64,000 nucleotides of DNA from Rhipicephalus microplus (GCF_043290135.1 NC_134701.1:202469601-202533600); one strand, 5' to 3'; shown: positions 10,263-21,506, counted from the stretch's first letter. The notes: a model not told the origin generated them from the sequence alone. Program-made: numbers and translations.

Positions 10263-11849
10263 ATGAACTTGAGCGACGACGCAACTTTTTTTCTGCTGCG
10301 CCTTGTTGAGCAGTTCCCCGCATTGTGGGATATGACACTCGCCGAGTACGCGGACACAACAGTGAAGGAGAGTATATGGGAACGCATAGCGAAGGAAATG
10401 AACGAGGAGTGGCCTGCGTACGGGCCGTACGATGCCAGTAAGTACCATTTATATTTACTCTCTATGTTTTGCGTTATTATATGGGTGGGTTTCGTGATAA
10501 TAACCTTCTGGAATGTACCTGTTATGCATGACGTGGGGCACATTGGTGTCTACAAGTGACGGCCGTGGTCAGCGCATTCCCAAGCATGCTACCGTGCCGG
10601 AGGCAGGGCTGCTCAATAAAAATGCATTTTAATCAAGGAATCGGCGCGAAATTCAAGAACAGTGTTAATGGCGACGAGTCCGCCAAACGTTGCTTGTGAT
10701 GCGTAAGCTTGCGGTAAAACTGAAAACATTCACTGCAGTATTCGTTAGAGCACCAGCCACGTTTTTTCAGCATAATGTGTTGTGATGGTGATTGACCGAA
10801 ACTGCATGGTGTAAATCGTACTTATAATCACCCCCCCCCCCCCTCTGTTTTGTTCTTTTTTTTTTACAGAAGCCCTTCGGCGCTTCTTTGACAATAAGAG
10901 ACGCACATACCGGTTGGAGAAGAAGAAAGTAGAATCCACAAAGAGTGGAATGCCAAGCTCGGACGTTTATAAAGGTCGCTGGCGCTTTTATAATTCACTC
11001 AGGTTTTTGGATGCTTCAAAAGTGACCTGTTGGCGTTCTGTGAGCACTGATGCATGCCAAGCTGCGGCGGAGACCATGAAGGTAAACTGCCCTTGTTTTT
11101 CGTATTTGTGATGAAGCCTTCTTGTGCCGCGTAAATTTTTACAATATGTATTTTTTATTACTTAGCACTTTCTTATACAGCCTTACAACCTTTTCAATGC
11201 TTGAACACACACCAAAATAATTCTACATTAAGATTAGTTGCTTGGTGTGCTGAATTATTCAAACGTCGTTTCTATATTTAAATTAGATATGACCAAAAAT
11301 TGTTGACACTGAAGTTTGAATCTTGCGCTCTAATTACGCCAAATCACGAATAATGTACCATTGCTTTTACGTGGTTGTAATACAGATTGTAATCGGAATA
11401 GATACGCAGATGTGTGTCTGCAAAGCATTACATTTTGGAATTGCGAGAGACTTTGTGCGCCATTTTGTGTCTTGCAGGTACGACCAGACATTGATGATCC
11501 TTCACAAACCTCAGACGATGCAGCTGCAGCGACTGACGACCAAAACATTACCGTGGACGACCCAATTGCGGGCAAGGCACTCTCTGCAATGTCCCGCCAA
11601 GGAACACAGAAGAAAAGGCGCCGATCTCCCCATCGTTTAGATGAAATATTGGCCCAACGGCAAACTGTGTTGGAAAAAATAGCTGCAAGCGTAGGCCAAC
11701 CAGCGAGTACCACACAGCAGGAAGATGATATCGACTATTTTGGTAAAGTTGTTGCTGCACACATGCGCGAGGTTCCGAAGGATAAGCTGATCCCATGCCA
11801 GAAGGCTATCTTAAGCGCACTTGAAATCTACATCAACAAAAGCGAGTAA
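10263..11849 (+). CDS. Harbinger-encoded MADF/BESS DNA-binding protein (3 exons)
   Basis: Exons 10263-10437, 10870-11081 and 11478-11849 give a 252-residue protein. Donors are A|GTAAGT (10438) and G|GTAAAC (11082). Acceptors are TTTTTACAG (ends 10869) and TTGCAG (ends 11477). Phases fit exactly. Exons 1-2 form a MADF (Myb/SANT-like) domain: FLLRLVEQFPALWD, Tyr and Trp positions, WERIAKEMNEEW, then ALRRFFDNKRRTY and VYKGRWRFYNSLRFLD. The middle is acidic, followed by a basic KKRRRSPHR patch (possible nuclear signal). The end, DIDYFGKVVAAHMREVP..., resembles a BESS interaction motif. In the family this partner binds terminal sequences and brings the transposase to the nucleus. AATAAA at 11885-11890 follows the stop. 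The start is the first ATG in frame; the frame is open further upstream. Confidence 0.85.
10438..10869 (+). other. intron 1 of the MADF gene
   Basis: GT-AG intron of 432 bp with a C-run (about 10832-10845) and a T-rich tract before TACAG. The join restores the MADF fold across the exon boundary (DA|K-A-L-R-R-F-F). Confidence 0.8.
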
Positions 11850-12082
11850 GAAAGCTCAACAGATCTCATTTAATATTGCCAGTTAATAAATCGTTGCTTA
11901 CCTCCAGCATTGTTGTCAGTGTGAATGAAACTCAGTTTTAAGTAAATATCCGTAATTTGAAATGCCATTCATATGACAGCGTATACAAGATCTCGCCCTT
12001 CAACTAAACAAACCGCATTTTATTTTTCAACAACTTTATTTTATGACAACGCATGTGCATCTTGCACTATCTTTGCGTAATC

Positions 12083-13755
12083 TTATGGCCTTCTGTATAC
12101 ATCGGCCTCCAAGTGGGCTGACGTACGCTGCCATGACACAGCACCCCTGCCATTCAAAAATTCGCATAGGCTGTCACGTACGGCGGAGCCAACAGCACTT
12201 ACTCGTCCGCGAGAATAAGGCTGTGTAGAGAACAGAGTTGCAGTAGGCGTTGTGTCGGCACACGAGTCAGCTGCGTTCAATTCATTGGCGAGGAAGTTGT
12301 GCAATACGCATGCTGCATTCACCATTGATGTCACCCGTTTTGGCTCAGCGTCAATCACGGTGTGCAGAAATCTAAACCTATTCGCAAGTATTCCAAAGGT
12401 GCTCTCAACTACACGCCGAGCCCTGGATAACCTGTAAAGCATTAAAAAAAGTAAGATATAATTTTATACACTTTACACCACTGAGAAGATAGTAGCATGC
12501 TAATGTGTGCTGCAAATCTGGGTTAGCGCACCTTCGATTAAACGGTTAAATATCACATAGTGCTGTTTCAGTAGTGACATAAATTACCTGTAATTAAATA
12601 TTCTCTTCTCTTCTGATAACGAACGTTCCCCAAACGGTTTCATCAAGTTTCTTCCAAGAGGAAACGCGTCATCACCGACGAAAACTGGTGGCAAGTACAG
12701 ATCAGGCAAGCTTCCCACCTTGACCAGTTCCGGAAGACCAGCCGACATGTTTGACAAGTGTGCTTGCAGAGGCGTAGTTTGCCAGACGCCCGCATCTCCC
12801 TGTGACCCTGGCGCACCAACATCCGTGTACAAAAATTTGTAGTTCGCATCGACCACGGCAAACAGTATAATGCTAAAGCTCTTCTTGTAGTTTCTGTAAA
12901 CTGTTCCCGTGTTTGCTGGCTTAGTAATTATCACATGCTTTCCATCCATCGCTCCAACGCAGTTTGGAAAGTTCCAGTTTCTACTGAAACCAGCAACGAC
13001 GTCTCTCCACTCATCCTCGGTGCTTGGAGTTTTGAGAAATTCATTCTTCAGCTCTTCATAAATTACATTACATGTTTCATGGATGATATCATTTACAGTC
13101 GAGTGGCCCAGACGAAATTGGCGACTCAAGGAGTGGTGGCTCTCTCCTGCACAAAGGGAAAAAAATACCGTCACTAATTCGCAGATGTATGCCAAGAGTG
13201 CCAAACTGTACATCAACGACAGCGAGGCTGTGTAAGAGGGCTTTCGTAGCCTTCGCAAGATTTGTTTTATTAGTGTCACATATGTGCCTATTCAAGACCT
13301 TGCTGGCGTTTTACAACACACAACGTAATGCCACCTCTAAAAGCGAGGCTCTCCAAGTCTGAACAGTCTCGGATGCAACAATAGGAGCAATGTTTCGAGT
13401 AGAAATGCACAGACGTGCAACACTTGCCTGAAGCAAGGTATCGTAGCGTGACCTGCAGCCTTGTTTCAGCTGATATGGCTCGCCGCATTACGGTGTCCTG
13501 TCGTTGTATGCGAGGTCCTACGAGCGACAGCAACTGGACAAACTGCTCTCTCGACACTCGCAGAAGCCTCCTGTATTCTTGGCTGTCGCTAAGCAAAAGT
13601 TCACGATAGAGTTGATATTGCATACCCAGATGCTTGTTAGCGATGTAGTCCTTTTGCCAACAAGATCGTTTTACAGGGAAGAACAGCGCTTCATCGTCTA
13701 ATTCTGCTAATACAACAGCCATTGCAGCTATTCGTTGCTTTCTTTCGACCTCCAT
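12083..13755 (-). CDS. Harbinger DDE transposase/nuclease (HARBI1-like, 3 exons)
   Basis: Exons 13755-13428, 13146-12588 and 12431-12083 encode about 411 residues with no internal stop. Exon 1 has a helical N-terminus with RVSREQFVQLLSLVGPRI and TLRYLASG. Exon 2 starts ESHHSLSRQFRLGHSTV (helix-turn-helix type), then carries the first catalytic Asp in CVGAMDGKHV and the second in PPVFVGDDAFPL. Exon 3 has the Glu in RRVVESTFGILANRFR. The first intron is GC-AG (CAG|GCAAGT to TGCAG|GA) and the second is GT-AG (CAG|GTAATT to TTACAG|G); both preserve phase. The start is the first ATG after an upstream in-frame stop. It cuts and rejoins element ends at TWA targets (family knowledge). All three acidic residues are present. 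It is convergent with the MADF gene, with 233 bp between stops. Confidence 0.9.
13147..13427 (-). other. GC-AG intron of the transposase gene
   Basis: On the - strand the donor is CAG|GCAAGT (GC at 13427-13426) and the acceptor is TGTGCAG (ends 13147). Using the nearby GT instead would break the frame; GC gives the family-typical LASG-ESHHSLS join. Confidence 0.8.
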
Positions 13756-14274
13756 ATTCACTTCAACTTCAAACTCAGCGTCATAGACGGAAACCTAAAC
13801 CTCGAATGGCTAGCGATGAATGGGTTTTCTACTTTCAGACTGGTCGCGCCATCTATAGAAAAGAAGAATAAGCAAACATTCGCACATTATCATGAGCTCC
13901 GAGATATGGTAGCCCCAGCGCTACCGCAGATCACCGAGCTCATGTATTGGCAATAGCGGTGGTCGCTAAGCCTACACTTTTCAGAAAACGAGTACGGCGC
14001 TCGGAAACAGTACCAAATAGTCATGTATACGTTGCCGTCGAAGCTCGAGGACACAGACCTAAAGCCTACACAACCATCAGTTTGGGAATAACAGCCCACG
14101 CGATGCGCTACGAAGAGCTTAAAGATTTGAAGCGGGCAGCTCTCGCTTCAGACAGTGCCGCCATGTTTTTTTTCTCCAGCGCGTCCGTCTGCTCGCTTCG
14201 TCCGTCGTCTGAATGTGCTTCGCAGCCGGACGGGCGGCGGAACGAACGTCCGCGGGAGGGATTTGCGCGGATAT

Positions 14275-14295
14275 GTCCGTCGTGTGGATACACGC
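14275..14295 (-). repeat. Harbinger right terminal inverted repeat
   Basis: Reverse complement of 9908-9928 over 21 bp, followed by the TAA target duplication at 14296-14298. Confidence 0.92.
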
Positions 14296-14397
14296 TAAGC
14301 AACTGTTGAGACAAACAAGAACAAGGGCCAGTTCTTTTCTGCCTCGTTTTTGTGTCCGTCTTCACGCTAGTTTGACTTCCCAAAATGAACAAAAAGT

Positions 14398-14439
14398 CAC
14401 AGCATATCCAAGGAGTGAATGACATTTAGTGGAGCTAAG

Positions 14440-14476
<37 letters not shown>

Positions 14477-14499
14477 GCCTGCCTGCCTGCCTGCCTGCC

Positions 14500-14538
<39 letters not shown>

Positions 14539-14870
14539 TCGTTTCCTCCTATTACACTAGAGAACTCATTGGATGGACGAACGGACGGTCAGATGGACAC
14601 TTCGCCCCACTCATCATCATTCGCTAAGTGGATATGCTCTGAAGTTTATGTTATAACAAGTTCATCTGTCGTCTTTAATCGTCAACTCTACAAAAACCGC
14701 TAACTCCTTATTGTGATATCATTTCCAAGAACGTATACACACAACACCATTTAGTGAGCAATTCCTAAACTAGAGGTGTCTACATACAGACTGCATACTA
14801 CATACTACGTACAAACGGAGAAGGGAACGATCTACACCCTAAGGAGCTTCACCTCTAAAAGTAGTGAACA
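14398..14870 (+). repeat. minisatellite-bearing repeat element, copy 2, rearranged
   Basis: Begins CACAGCATATCCAAGGAGTG like the copy at 62736. A pure (CTGT)n/(CTGC)n block runs 14441-14537. It then contains an inverted version of the starting motif (about 14588-14625, CTTCGCCCCACTCATCATC) and ends CTAAGGAGCTTCACCTCTAAAAG at about 14840-14862. Both orientations of the left end in one copy suggest a hairpin or rearranged form. Confidence 0.6.
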
Positions 14871-15030
14871 AACACACGTTTTGTGAAGTTGCGGCTTGCA
14901 ATGAATGAATGTAAGCACAAAAGTATGCATCATATTTACAGTTGGGTTGGATTAAATTATTTGTTTATTACGAGGCTACACTTCCCTCAGATTTCAACGT
15001 GCGTTGAATAAACGCAAATTGTGACATCGG
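14871..15030. other. short unassigned spacer
   Basis: A/T-rich; nothing recognised. Confidence 0.4.
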
Positions 15031-15226
15031 TTGATATATATGTGGAGTTTAATGTCCCCAAGCCACTATACGATTATGAGAGACGCCGTAGGGGAGGGCT
15101 CCGGAAATTTCGACCAGCTGGGGTTCTTTACCGTGCACCCAAATCTCAGCACACAGGCCTACGTGATTTTCGCCTTCATTGAAAATGCAGCCACTGCAGC
15201 CGGAATTACATCGCGCGACCTGCGAT
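15031..15226 (-). mobile_element. tRNA-derived SINE (Ruka-like), diverged copy
   Basis: Minus-strand copy: body with CCGGAAATTTCGACC, GTGCACCCAAATCTC and GCCTACGTG-like variants, and part of the tRNA-like head at its right end. The family's ORF-like readings are not genes. Confidence 0.85.
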
Positions 15227-16810
15227 TATTTGTTATAGACATCAACTCTTATCAAAGACTATGCCAAATTCATTGTTGGCACTCACTGCCAAACTGAAAA
15301 TCAAAGGGATTGTAAAGTGTTGCACCAAAAAAAGAAAAAGTGGAACGTTCGTATCGATTATACTGCTGGAGTGAAAAAAAAATTGTGTAAGAAATTAGGC
15401 AGGGCGCCAGAATAAATTGCGTGGAATACGAATCATGGCATGAAAATGAACGGTACAAAAGCGAAAACAAAGAATACCAAGAAAATATTGTCACAGTCAA
15501 AAAGGAGCAAGAAAAAAACAACACGAGTTCTACAAGCAGAGCAGCGGGCTCCAAGGCACCGTAAAAAATAATGAAGTGCCCCGACCATACTTTGAGATTG
15601 AAAAAAAAACAGATTACAAAACATTGTTGCACTGAAAAACTGAAAAGTAGCATACGATGACTTCAAAAAACAGAAGCAAAACTAGGCAGTCTGAATTCAC
15701 GAGAAGGAAAGAGCTCTCTAGTGCGGCTCTTCGTCGGCACGCCGAAGACGGTCTTGTTCGTCTCATTAGGCTGATGGCGTTTACACGATTTCCAACGGCT
15801 CCGCCTTCGCTCTCTTCGCCTGGCTGTCGCAAAACGAATGGCTTCTGTGGCGTCTGCCGTTAAATTGTCTAGATTATTTTGTGGACATTCTTTTATCTCG
15901 TTGGCACTGTCTTCGCCTGTACTACTTTTATTCTTTTTTGTGCACTTTTACACGATGTTCAGCTTGTCATCTTCTATTTGTAACCTTCCTTTGTCATCTT
16001 AATGGTGGAAGACGTAAGCCACTTTTGAGACTGCCGCCCCTGTGCGTTCCTGAAAGATCCCAAGAGAGAGGCAGGGTGTGCGGCAAGATCTCAGCAACCC
16101 AAAAGAAGCAGAGACGTTATGGCGTTAAGAGCTAAACCTAAGAGGAGCAGTATGCAGCTCTCCTGTGACAATTTTTGAAATCTCTTTCTCTCTTCATTTA
16201 TGCCTCCGTTCTGATAGAATTTCGCTAGCCATGCTCACGAGAATTACATCAAAAGCAGGGATAATAAACTGTGGGGTCACCTGTTGCCATTGACATCACT
16301 AGGTATAAGTACACATAAATTTTTTAATACTGTGCTTGGTGTCCAGTACTTGCATGTCTTAAGTGAGCATCGTTACTTGCTTACTTAGAGTACATGCGCC
16401 GCTTTAACTGTCATAGAATGGAGCCGTGTTTTTTGTGTGCTCCTTTCTTTCTATGTCCCTGTGTTTTAATCCCCCATTCCCCTTACCCTGTTGTAGGGTA
16501 GCGATCCGGACGCGCGCCTTCCCGCTTTTCCTCTTCCTTCCTTTCTTGCTCCTTTCGTGGCGTATCTCACAGCGCAATGTTATGAGAATTATTTAACTCA
16601 AGGAAGTAGGCCACACAGCCTCTCTTGTGTCAGCCTATGCGACGACCCGAAAGCAAAAATACTCTTGTCCTTAGTCTTATAATTCAATTAAAATGTTCAT
16701 CCCACCTTTTTTTAAATATTTCTGCATTTACCGACATTTTGTTTTGCCTCCTGAATCACAGACAGTGCAACATTTTTTTTCGCCTCATTTGGCTTTGCAT
16801 TGACTCCAGA
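15227..16810. other. unassigned sequence
   Basis: No gene recognised. At about 16465-16560 a pyrimidine-rich stretch with TTGTAGGGTAGCGATCCGGA resembles the stretch at about 26425-26520 (TGTGTAGGGTAGCATACCAG); both may be 3' ends of the same LINE family, which is inference. Confidence 0.4.
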
Positions 16811-16947
16811 ATGGCCAAACTTTATTACTTCATTTTATTTATTTTACATTACTGTCGACGTTCAAGTGAGAGTCCTTACAGAGAGGGTAACATAAAAAAT
16901 AATAAAGTAAAAAGAACATCATTAGCACATATATAAAAACAGATTAA

Positions 16948-17135
16948 TCAAGAATAAAGACTACACGCTAGACTTGTACAGATAGAGTCATCCAAGGTCT
17001 GTTCAAATTTTGGCAAATCGTTTTGTTCAACAACACTCACCGGTAATTCATTCCAAATTTCAATTGTGTTAGGAAAAAAGTATTTGAATCCATCCGCACG
17101 AGCCCTGTTTACCTGGCGGCAACAAGTAATATCTT
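16948..17135 (-). pseudogene. C-terminus of CR1/L2-like ORF2
   Basis: One open stretch on the - strand ends at a TGA (16950-16948). It contains CCRQVNRARADGFKYFFPNT and IEIWNELPVSVV, the 'F-P-x-T-I-x-x-W-N-x-L-P' signature that closes RT proteins of CR1/L2/Jockey-type elements. Confidence 0.8.
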
Positions 17136-17894
17136 TGCTAATATTTTGTTGCCTATTTTAAATTTAAGATTTAAATTTAGACGATTTTTCAGGCTGCGCG
17201 TTTCTAAAAAATGGAAGCCAGAAGAATGGAGCGTTTCTGTGACTTATTCTGTCCTTCGATACCGGGAGCATATAAATCGCGCCGCGTACCTTTGATTTTG
17301 TTTTATTCTTACTTTAAATAATATTGACGGAGGCTCCATACTGCCGACGCGTACTCAAAAACTGGTCTTTTAAAGGTTTTGTAAGCAGCAAGTGTCACAT
17401 CGGCTGTTGCACCTTCAAGTTTTTTTTTTTGTAGGAAACACAGCCTCCCAGATGCGATTGAACAAACATTGCTAATGTTCATTACAAGATTAATTTTCCG
17501 TTATCGTTAGTACTAGATGTTTAAAGTGAGTAGTATTTACTTAACACTTGTTTCCGATGGCGTATGAAAATGAAAGATGACTCTTCTTTGTTGTATTATG
17601 TGTGTATGTCGATTAAGACTAATTACTTTCTATAGTTCATTTTTACAGCATTTGATCAACACCTGTATTAATCTGTTAATTTTAACTTGATTATTTAACT
17701 TGATCTGTTAATTTTAACTTGATTTCGTACAGTAGAATAAAATTAACAGTCATCTGCGAACAGGTTAAGGTGCACACCTGGCTCCATAACAGCAGAAATG
17801 TAATTAATATACACCAAGAACTAGAGTGGTCACAGGACAGATCTATGCGGGACTCGCGAGAGAACTGACAGTGAGTCATGACATGACCATTTAT

Positions 17895-18685
17895 TCATAT
17901 CTGCTGCTTGCGATTAGTTAGGTATACCCTAATCCACTTTATAACATTGGCATTAGGTCCGACTGTTTCCAGCTTGTAAATTAGCTTATTGTGTGACACC
18001 TTATCGAAGGCTTTTGCAAAATCTATGGCTATTACATCGATCTGTTCTTTCGTACCAATTGCCTTAAGCGAAATCGTGAATCGTCTGTATGAGTTGTTTG
18101 GTAGTAGAGAGGCCCGTTCTGAATCAATGCGGAGGGGGGGGGGGCAAAGTAAAGAGTTATATTTTAGGTAACAAATGATATGCTTAGCTATCATGTGTTC
18201 TAAAAGTTTACAAGATTGGAATGTGAGAGATTTATAGGCCGGTGATTATTCACTGTCGTTCGAATTTTTCCCCTACACACGGGAATGACTGGTGCAGTGT
18301 GGAACTGAATGTGTTTTCAGTGATTTTTCAAATATAGGGATTAGGTAATGCGACACCCTTAAGCATATCTTTGAAGAAACTGGGTCGGAATGTCATATGG
18401 TACGCTCGCTTTCTTCGAATCTAAATCCAGTAGCTCTTCAAATACGCCCTCCTGAATGACTTCTACGTCATCCATTTGGCTACGAGCGGGGCACTCTGAA
18501 CTTACGTCGACGTGCGGTGAATACGGACTGAAAGAAGTGATTGAAAGGATCTGCAATACTTTTTTTTTGTTTATCAGTACTTCATTCTCCTTTCTTATTT
18601 CTTGTTCCTCTTCATTCCTGTCACCGAAGTATTGCCAAAACACTTTACGGTTACGTTGTAAGGAAGCGGTTAAGCATGTCGCCAA
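17895..18685 (-). pseudogene. CR1/L2-like reverse transcriptase fragment
   Basis: The segment 18194-17895 reads DVIAIDFAKAFDKVSHNKL then IKWIRVYLTNRKQQI, the RT palm motif A and following block. 18685-18359 supplies the preceding region (FWQYFGDRNEEEQE... KKASVPYDIPTQFLQ). The two are in different frames with decayed sequence between; no catalytic YxDD could be read further on. It is non-functional. Confidence 0.85.
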
Positions 18686-18732
18686 AGAACTTTTTTAGAA
18701 CTGTTCAGTGCTTCTTTTAACTGTACTCGAAT

Positions 18733-19161
18733 TCAAGAAACGTCGTTAAACTTATTTTTTGTTTCTGCAGCCTTTTGATTATTCTTTTCTTGCGAATTAT
18801 ATCCCTGGTTATCCAGGGGCTTCGGTGCTTTGTCTTTTTTTACGCACGTTGGTATATAGAAGTCCACACAGTGCTGTATAATTAAACTATAGTGCTGCCA
18901 CAACTCTTCTTCGGTTTTAATATAAAAATCAATTACAAAGTCGTCAAGCGCAGACTCCAGGTAATCAAGAATGGAGACGTCATCAGCGCGAGCATAATTC
19001 TTTAGGTGTACAGAAATGCAAAGCCTGAAAGAATTACAAGCTCCTACTGCAACTGTAACAAAAGTCATCTTGCGGTCAGAAATACCATCTTCAACATAAA
19101 CAGTATATGCACTTATTTTATCTGACATATACACCAGAATCAATAATGACCCAACGTTCAC
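18733..19161 (-). pseudogene. CR1/L2-like endonuclease end and linker
   Basis: The - strand frame has VEDGISDRKMTFVTV, resembling the 'GxSDHxxV' end of apurinic-type endonucleases, then a linker up to a Lys-rich segment. Weakly conserved; the call rests on position next to the RT fragments. Confidence 0.6.
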
Positions 19162-19190
19162 GTTATTCTTGTGTTTTCTTGCACAATTTG

Positions 19191-19851
19191 GTTTAGGTTA
19201 TGCATGAACATAGCTTCAAATAACCAAATTATAATGTCATTTGATGACGTCATAATGTGATGTCACTTTATTTACATGAAAGAGCTTTCATGAACATGTT
19301 ATAGAGACATCACAACTTCTGGTAGTCTGAGACGTAATCATGATGTCACGTGATGATGTAACATTTACCGCCGTACTTTTAGTGGCCTCGAGTTGATGCC
19401 GACCATCTATTTCTTGCGTTTGCTGAGGCACCTATAATCTTCACCTTAATAACTGTGATCTGATCCTCTAAACTTGCTAATGAATAAGTATCTGTACTAA
19501 ACAGATAAGTATTTTCTACGAAATTTTTCTTGGGTCAGCTTGTATTTTGCTGTAGCTATGCTTGCTGTCTCAGAGCTAGGTCATTGGTGGTATAGGTTTT
19601 TGTTTCAAAGAAAACTGACGTGAGTTCATATCTAGAAGCATCCTATAACTCCGCAAGGTGCGCTTACTGATAGAGTAAATGACGGTGGTGATGAACAGTA
19701 CGTGTGTGTGACAGAGAGAAAGGATGGTCAATTGAAAGTCAGAGAGGTTAACCTTCAAGATGCTTTCGGTTTGCTTCCCTGCACTGGGGAAGCGATATGG
19801 GGTATTACAAAGATATGAAGAGAAAGAAAGTGAGAAATTGCATATAAAAGC
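19191..19851. other. unassigned spacer
   Basis: Contains repeated TGATGACGTCAT / TGATGTCACGTGATGA-like short words at about 19240-19360. No gene seen. Confidence 0.4.
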
Positions 19852-20010
19852 TGATAGATATATATGTGGCGTTTAACGCCCCAAAACCTCCATATGATTA
19901 TGACAAATGCCGTAGTGGAGGGCTCCGGAAATTTCGACCTCCTGGGGTACTTTAACGTGCACCCAAAGTTGAGCACACGGGCCTGCAACATTTTCGCCTC
20001 CATTGAAAAG
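19852..20010 (-). mobile_element. Ruka-like SINE, 5'-truncated
   Basis: Body only, minus strand, from the tail side (TGATAGATATATATGTGGCG) through GGAAATTTCGACC and GTGCACCCAAAG to GCCTCCATTGAAA. The tRNA-like head is missing. Confidence 0.85.
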
Positions 20011-20911
20011 TGCATATAAGAACTAGAAATCGACGCAGGCGTTGCTAAAGTTTCTTTGGTCAACCCGACTTGCTAATTGACTACGACACTCTTGTGCTGA
20101 GTGGGCGTGTTTTTTGTTTTTTTTAATGCCAAGCATTACTTGGCGACCTTCGGTGACTTTGAGCGCATCTATCTATCTATCTATCTGCCTACGACTTTTA
20201 GCTCTCCTGGCCGTTTACATAATGGTATCAATGCCAAACGTCGTATGGCATAACATGACTGTACGAAGAACATATAAGACTAGTCTTAACATGAAAATAA
20301 TGACGTTTGTCATGAATGTCGTGATTTACTTTTCGTGGTTCTGGAGCTCTTGCGGTGGTTTCGTTCACATGGCATGCTGCAAAACTGGCATGGTTTGACA
20401 TGATTGCATGGCGAACGCAAGCAACAGACCATAACATAAAAATCATGACATGCGTGTCATGTAACAACATGACTATATGCCACGCTCATGATGCGCTCAC
20501 GGCTGTTTCGCTAGCGTCACATATACCAAATTTGGTATAACAGTACATGAATGGATGACGAAGGCATGTGACTGGTACAAACATGATAATGATGAGATGC
20601 GTGTCATGTAAAAACATGACTACATGCTACGCTCATGATGTGCTGGCAGCCGTTTCGCTAGCTTCACTTATACCGAATTTGGTAATACGGGACGTAAATT
20701 GATGACGAAGGTATGTTACTAGTGCAAACATGAAAATAAGATGCGTGTCATGTAACCACATGACTACATGCTACGCGCATCATGCGCTCGTGACCATTTC
20801 GCTAGCTTCACATGTACCAAACTCGGCATTACGCGACGCGAAGAACGGACGACATAGGTCAATGACACATCCAAGCATGATAGTCACGAAATGCATGTCA
20901 TGTAACATGAC

Positions 20912-21113
20912 TAACCGCCGTATTCAAAAACACTACTTCACTTGAACTTGACTTGCCGCCGACTTGAATGCAGCCCAAATGCAATTTGAACGCGCTGTCT
21001 TGAGGCGGTGCAGAGGCACCACAAACGCACAGACACGTTTCAAACGCGCTGTAATTATCAAGGTGGTTTCAAGTCGAGTTCAAGTCAAGGAGCGTTTCTG
21101 AATACGGGGATAA
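20912..21113. mobile_element. 196-bp MITE with ~38-bp terminal inverted repeats, TAA target duplication
   Basis: Element 20915-21110, flanked by TAA at 20912-20914 and 21111-21113. Left end CCGTATTCAAAAACACTACT...; right end reversed CCGTATTCAGAAACGCTCCT, continuing with ACTTGAACTYGACTTG in both. It is inserted in one 145-bp unit of copy A and absent from copy B. The 3-bp TAA duplication suggests a Harbinger-type family, but its ends differ from the element at 9908, so it was not made by end-sharing with that copy. Confidence 0.85.
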
Positions 21114-21506
21114 ATGCCACACTCATGATGCGCTCGCGGCCGCTTCGCTAGCTTCACATTTGCCAAATATCGTAATACGTGACGTCAATGAATGATGAAG
21201 TTATGTGACTGGTGCAAACATGAAAATCATGACATGCGAGTCATGTGAGAACATGACCACATGCCATAGTCAAGGCGCCAATACGTTTCGACGTGATGCG
21301 GTGCGCGTGCTCACCGGCGTTCATTTTGTCGTGTCACGCCGGTGCTACCACGCTAGACGCCGGTCTTGCCATATACTCGCAGGCACGCGCCATGCTGCAC
21401 TGCTTTGACGCATGCGCGTTCCAGCACGTCCGGCGTCGCTCCTTCACGAAAAGAGGGAGACGCAGTGTTGTTTGGTTAACGAATCGGTGCGAAATGCAGG
21501 CTGTCG

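Larger units (their letters stand above)
9908..14295. mobile_element. complete PIF/Harbinger DNA transposon, apparently intact
   Basis: A 4388-bp element. The left end starts GCGTGTATCCACACGACGGA and the right end is its exact reverse complement; identity covers at least 21 bp, then becomes imperfect. CpG-rich subterminal blocks with CCGCGG and GGACG motifs lie at about 9936-10030 and 14190-14275. TAA duplications flank both ends. Inside are two convergent genes, each with three exons: a MADF/BESS protein (+, 10263-11849) and a DDE transposase (-, 13755-12083). All predicted splice phases join and no stop interrupts either gene. Conserved terminal repeats plus two open genes suggest a young and possibly mobilisable copy; activity is inference. 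Confidence 0.92.
16811..19190 (-). mobile_element. decayed CR1/L2-like LINE
   Basis: Successive - strand segments translate as parts of a LINE protein without RNase H: the end of an endonuclease (about 19161-18733, EDGISDRKMTF), the pre-RT region (18685-18359, KKASVPYDIPTQFLQ), the RT palm (18194-17895), later RT with YASAVWSL-like text near 17340, and a clear C-terminus (17135-16948). The sequence between segments is frameshifted. The 3' end is an A/T-rich tail with AATAAAG (reverse strand, about 16816-16850). It is clearly older than the LINE at 3740. Confidence 0.8.

Noticed and set aside
9908..14295. A MITE of the Harbinger family elsewhere in the window
   Set aside because: I looked for the 21-bp end sequence at other places; the TAA-flanked MITE at 20915 has different ends.
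16811..19190. Grouping this LINE with the RNase H-bearing LINEs
   Set aside because: No RNase H text was found after the RT, and the C-terminal signature is of CR1/L2/Jockey type.
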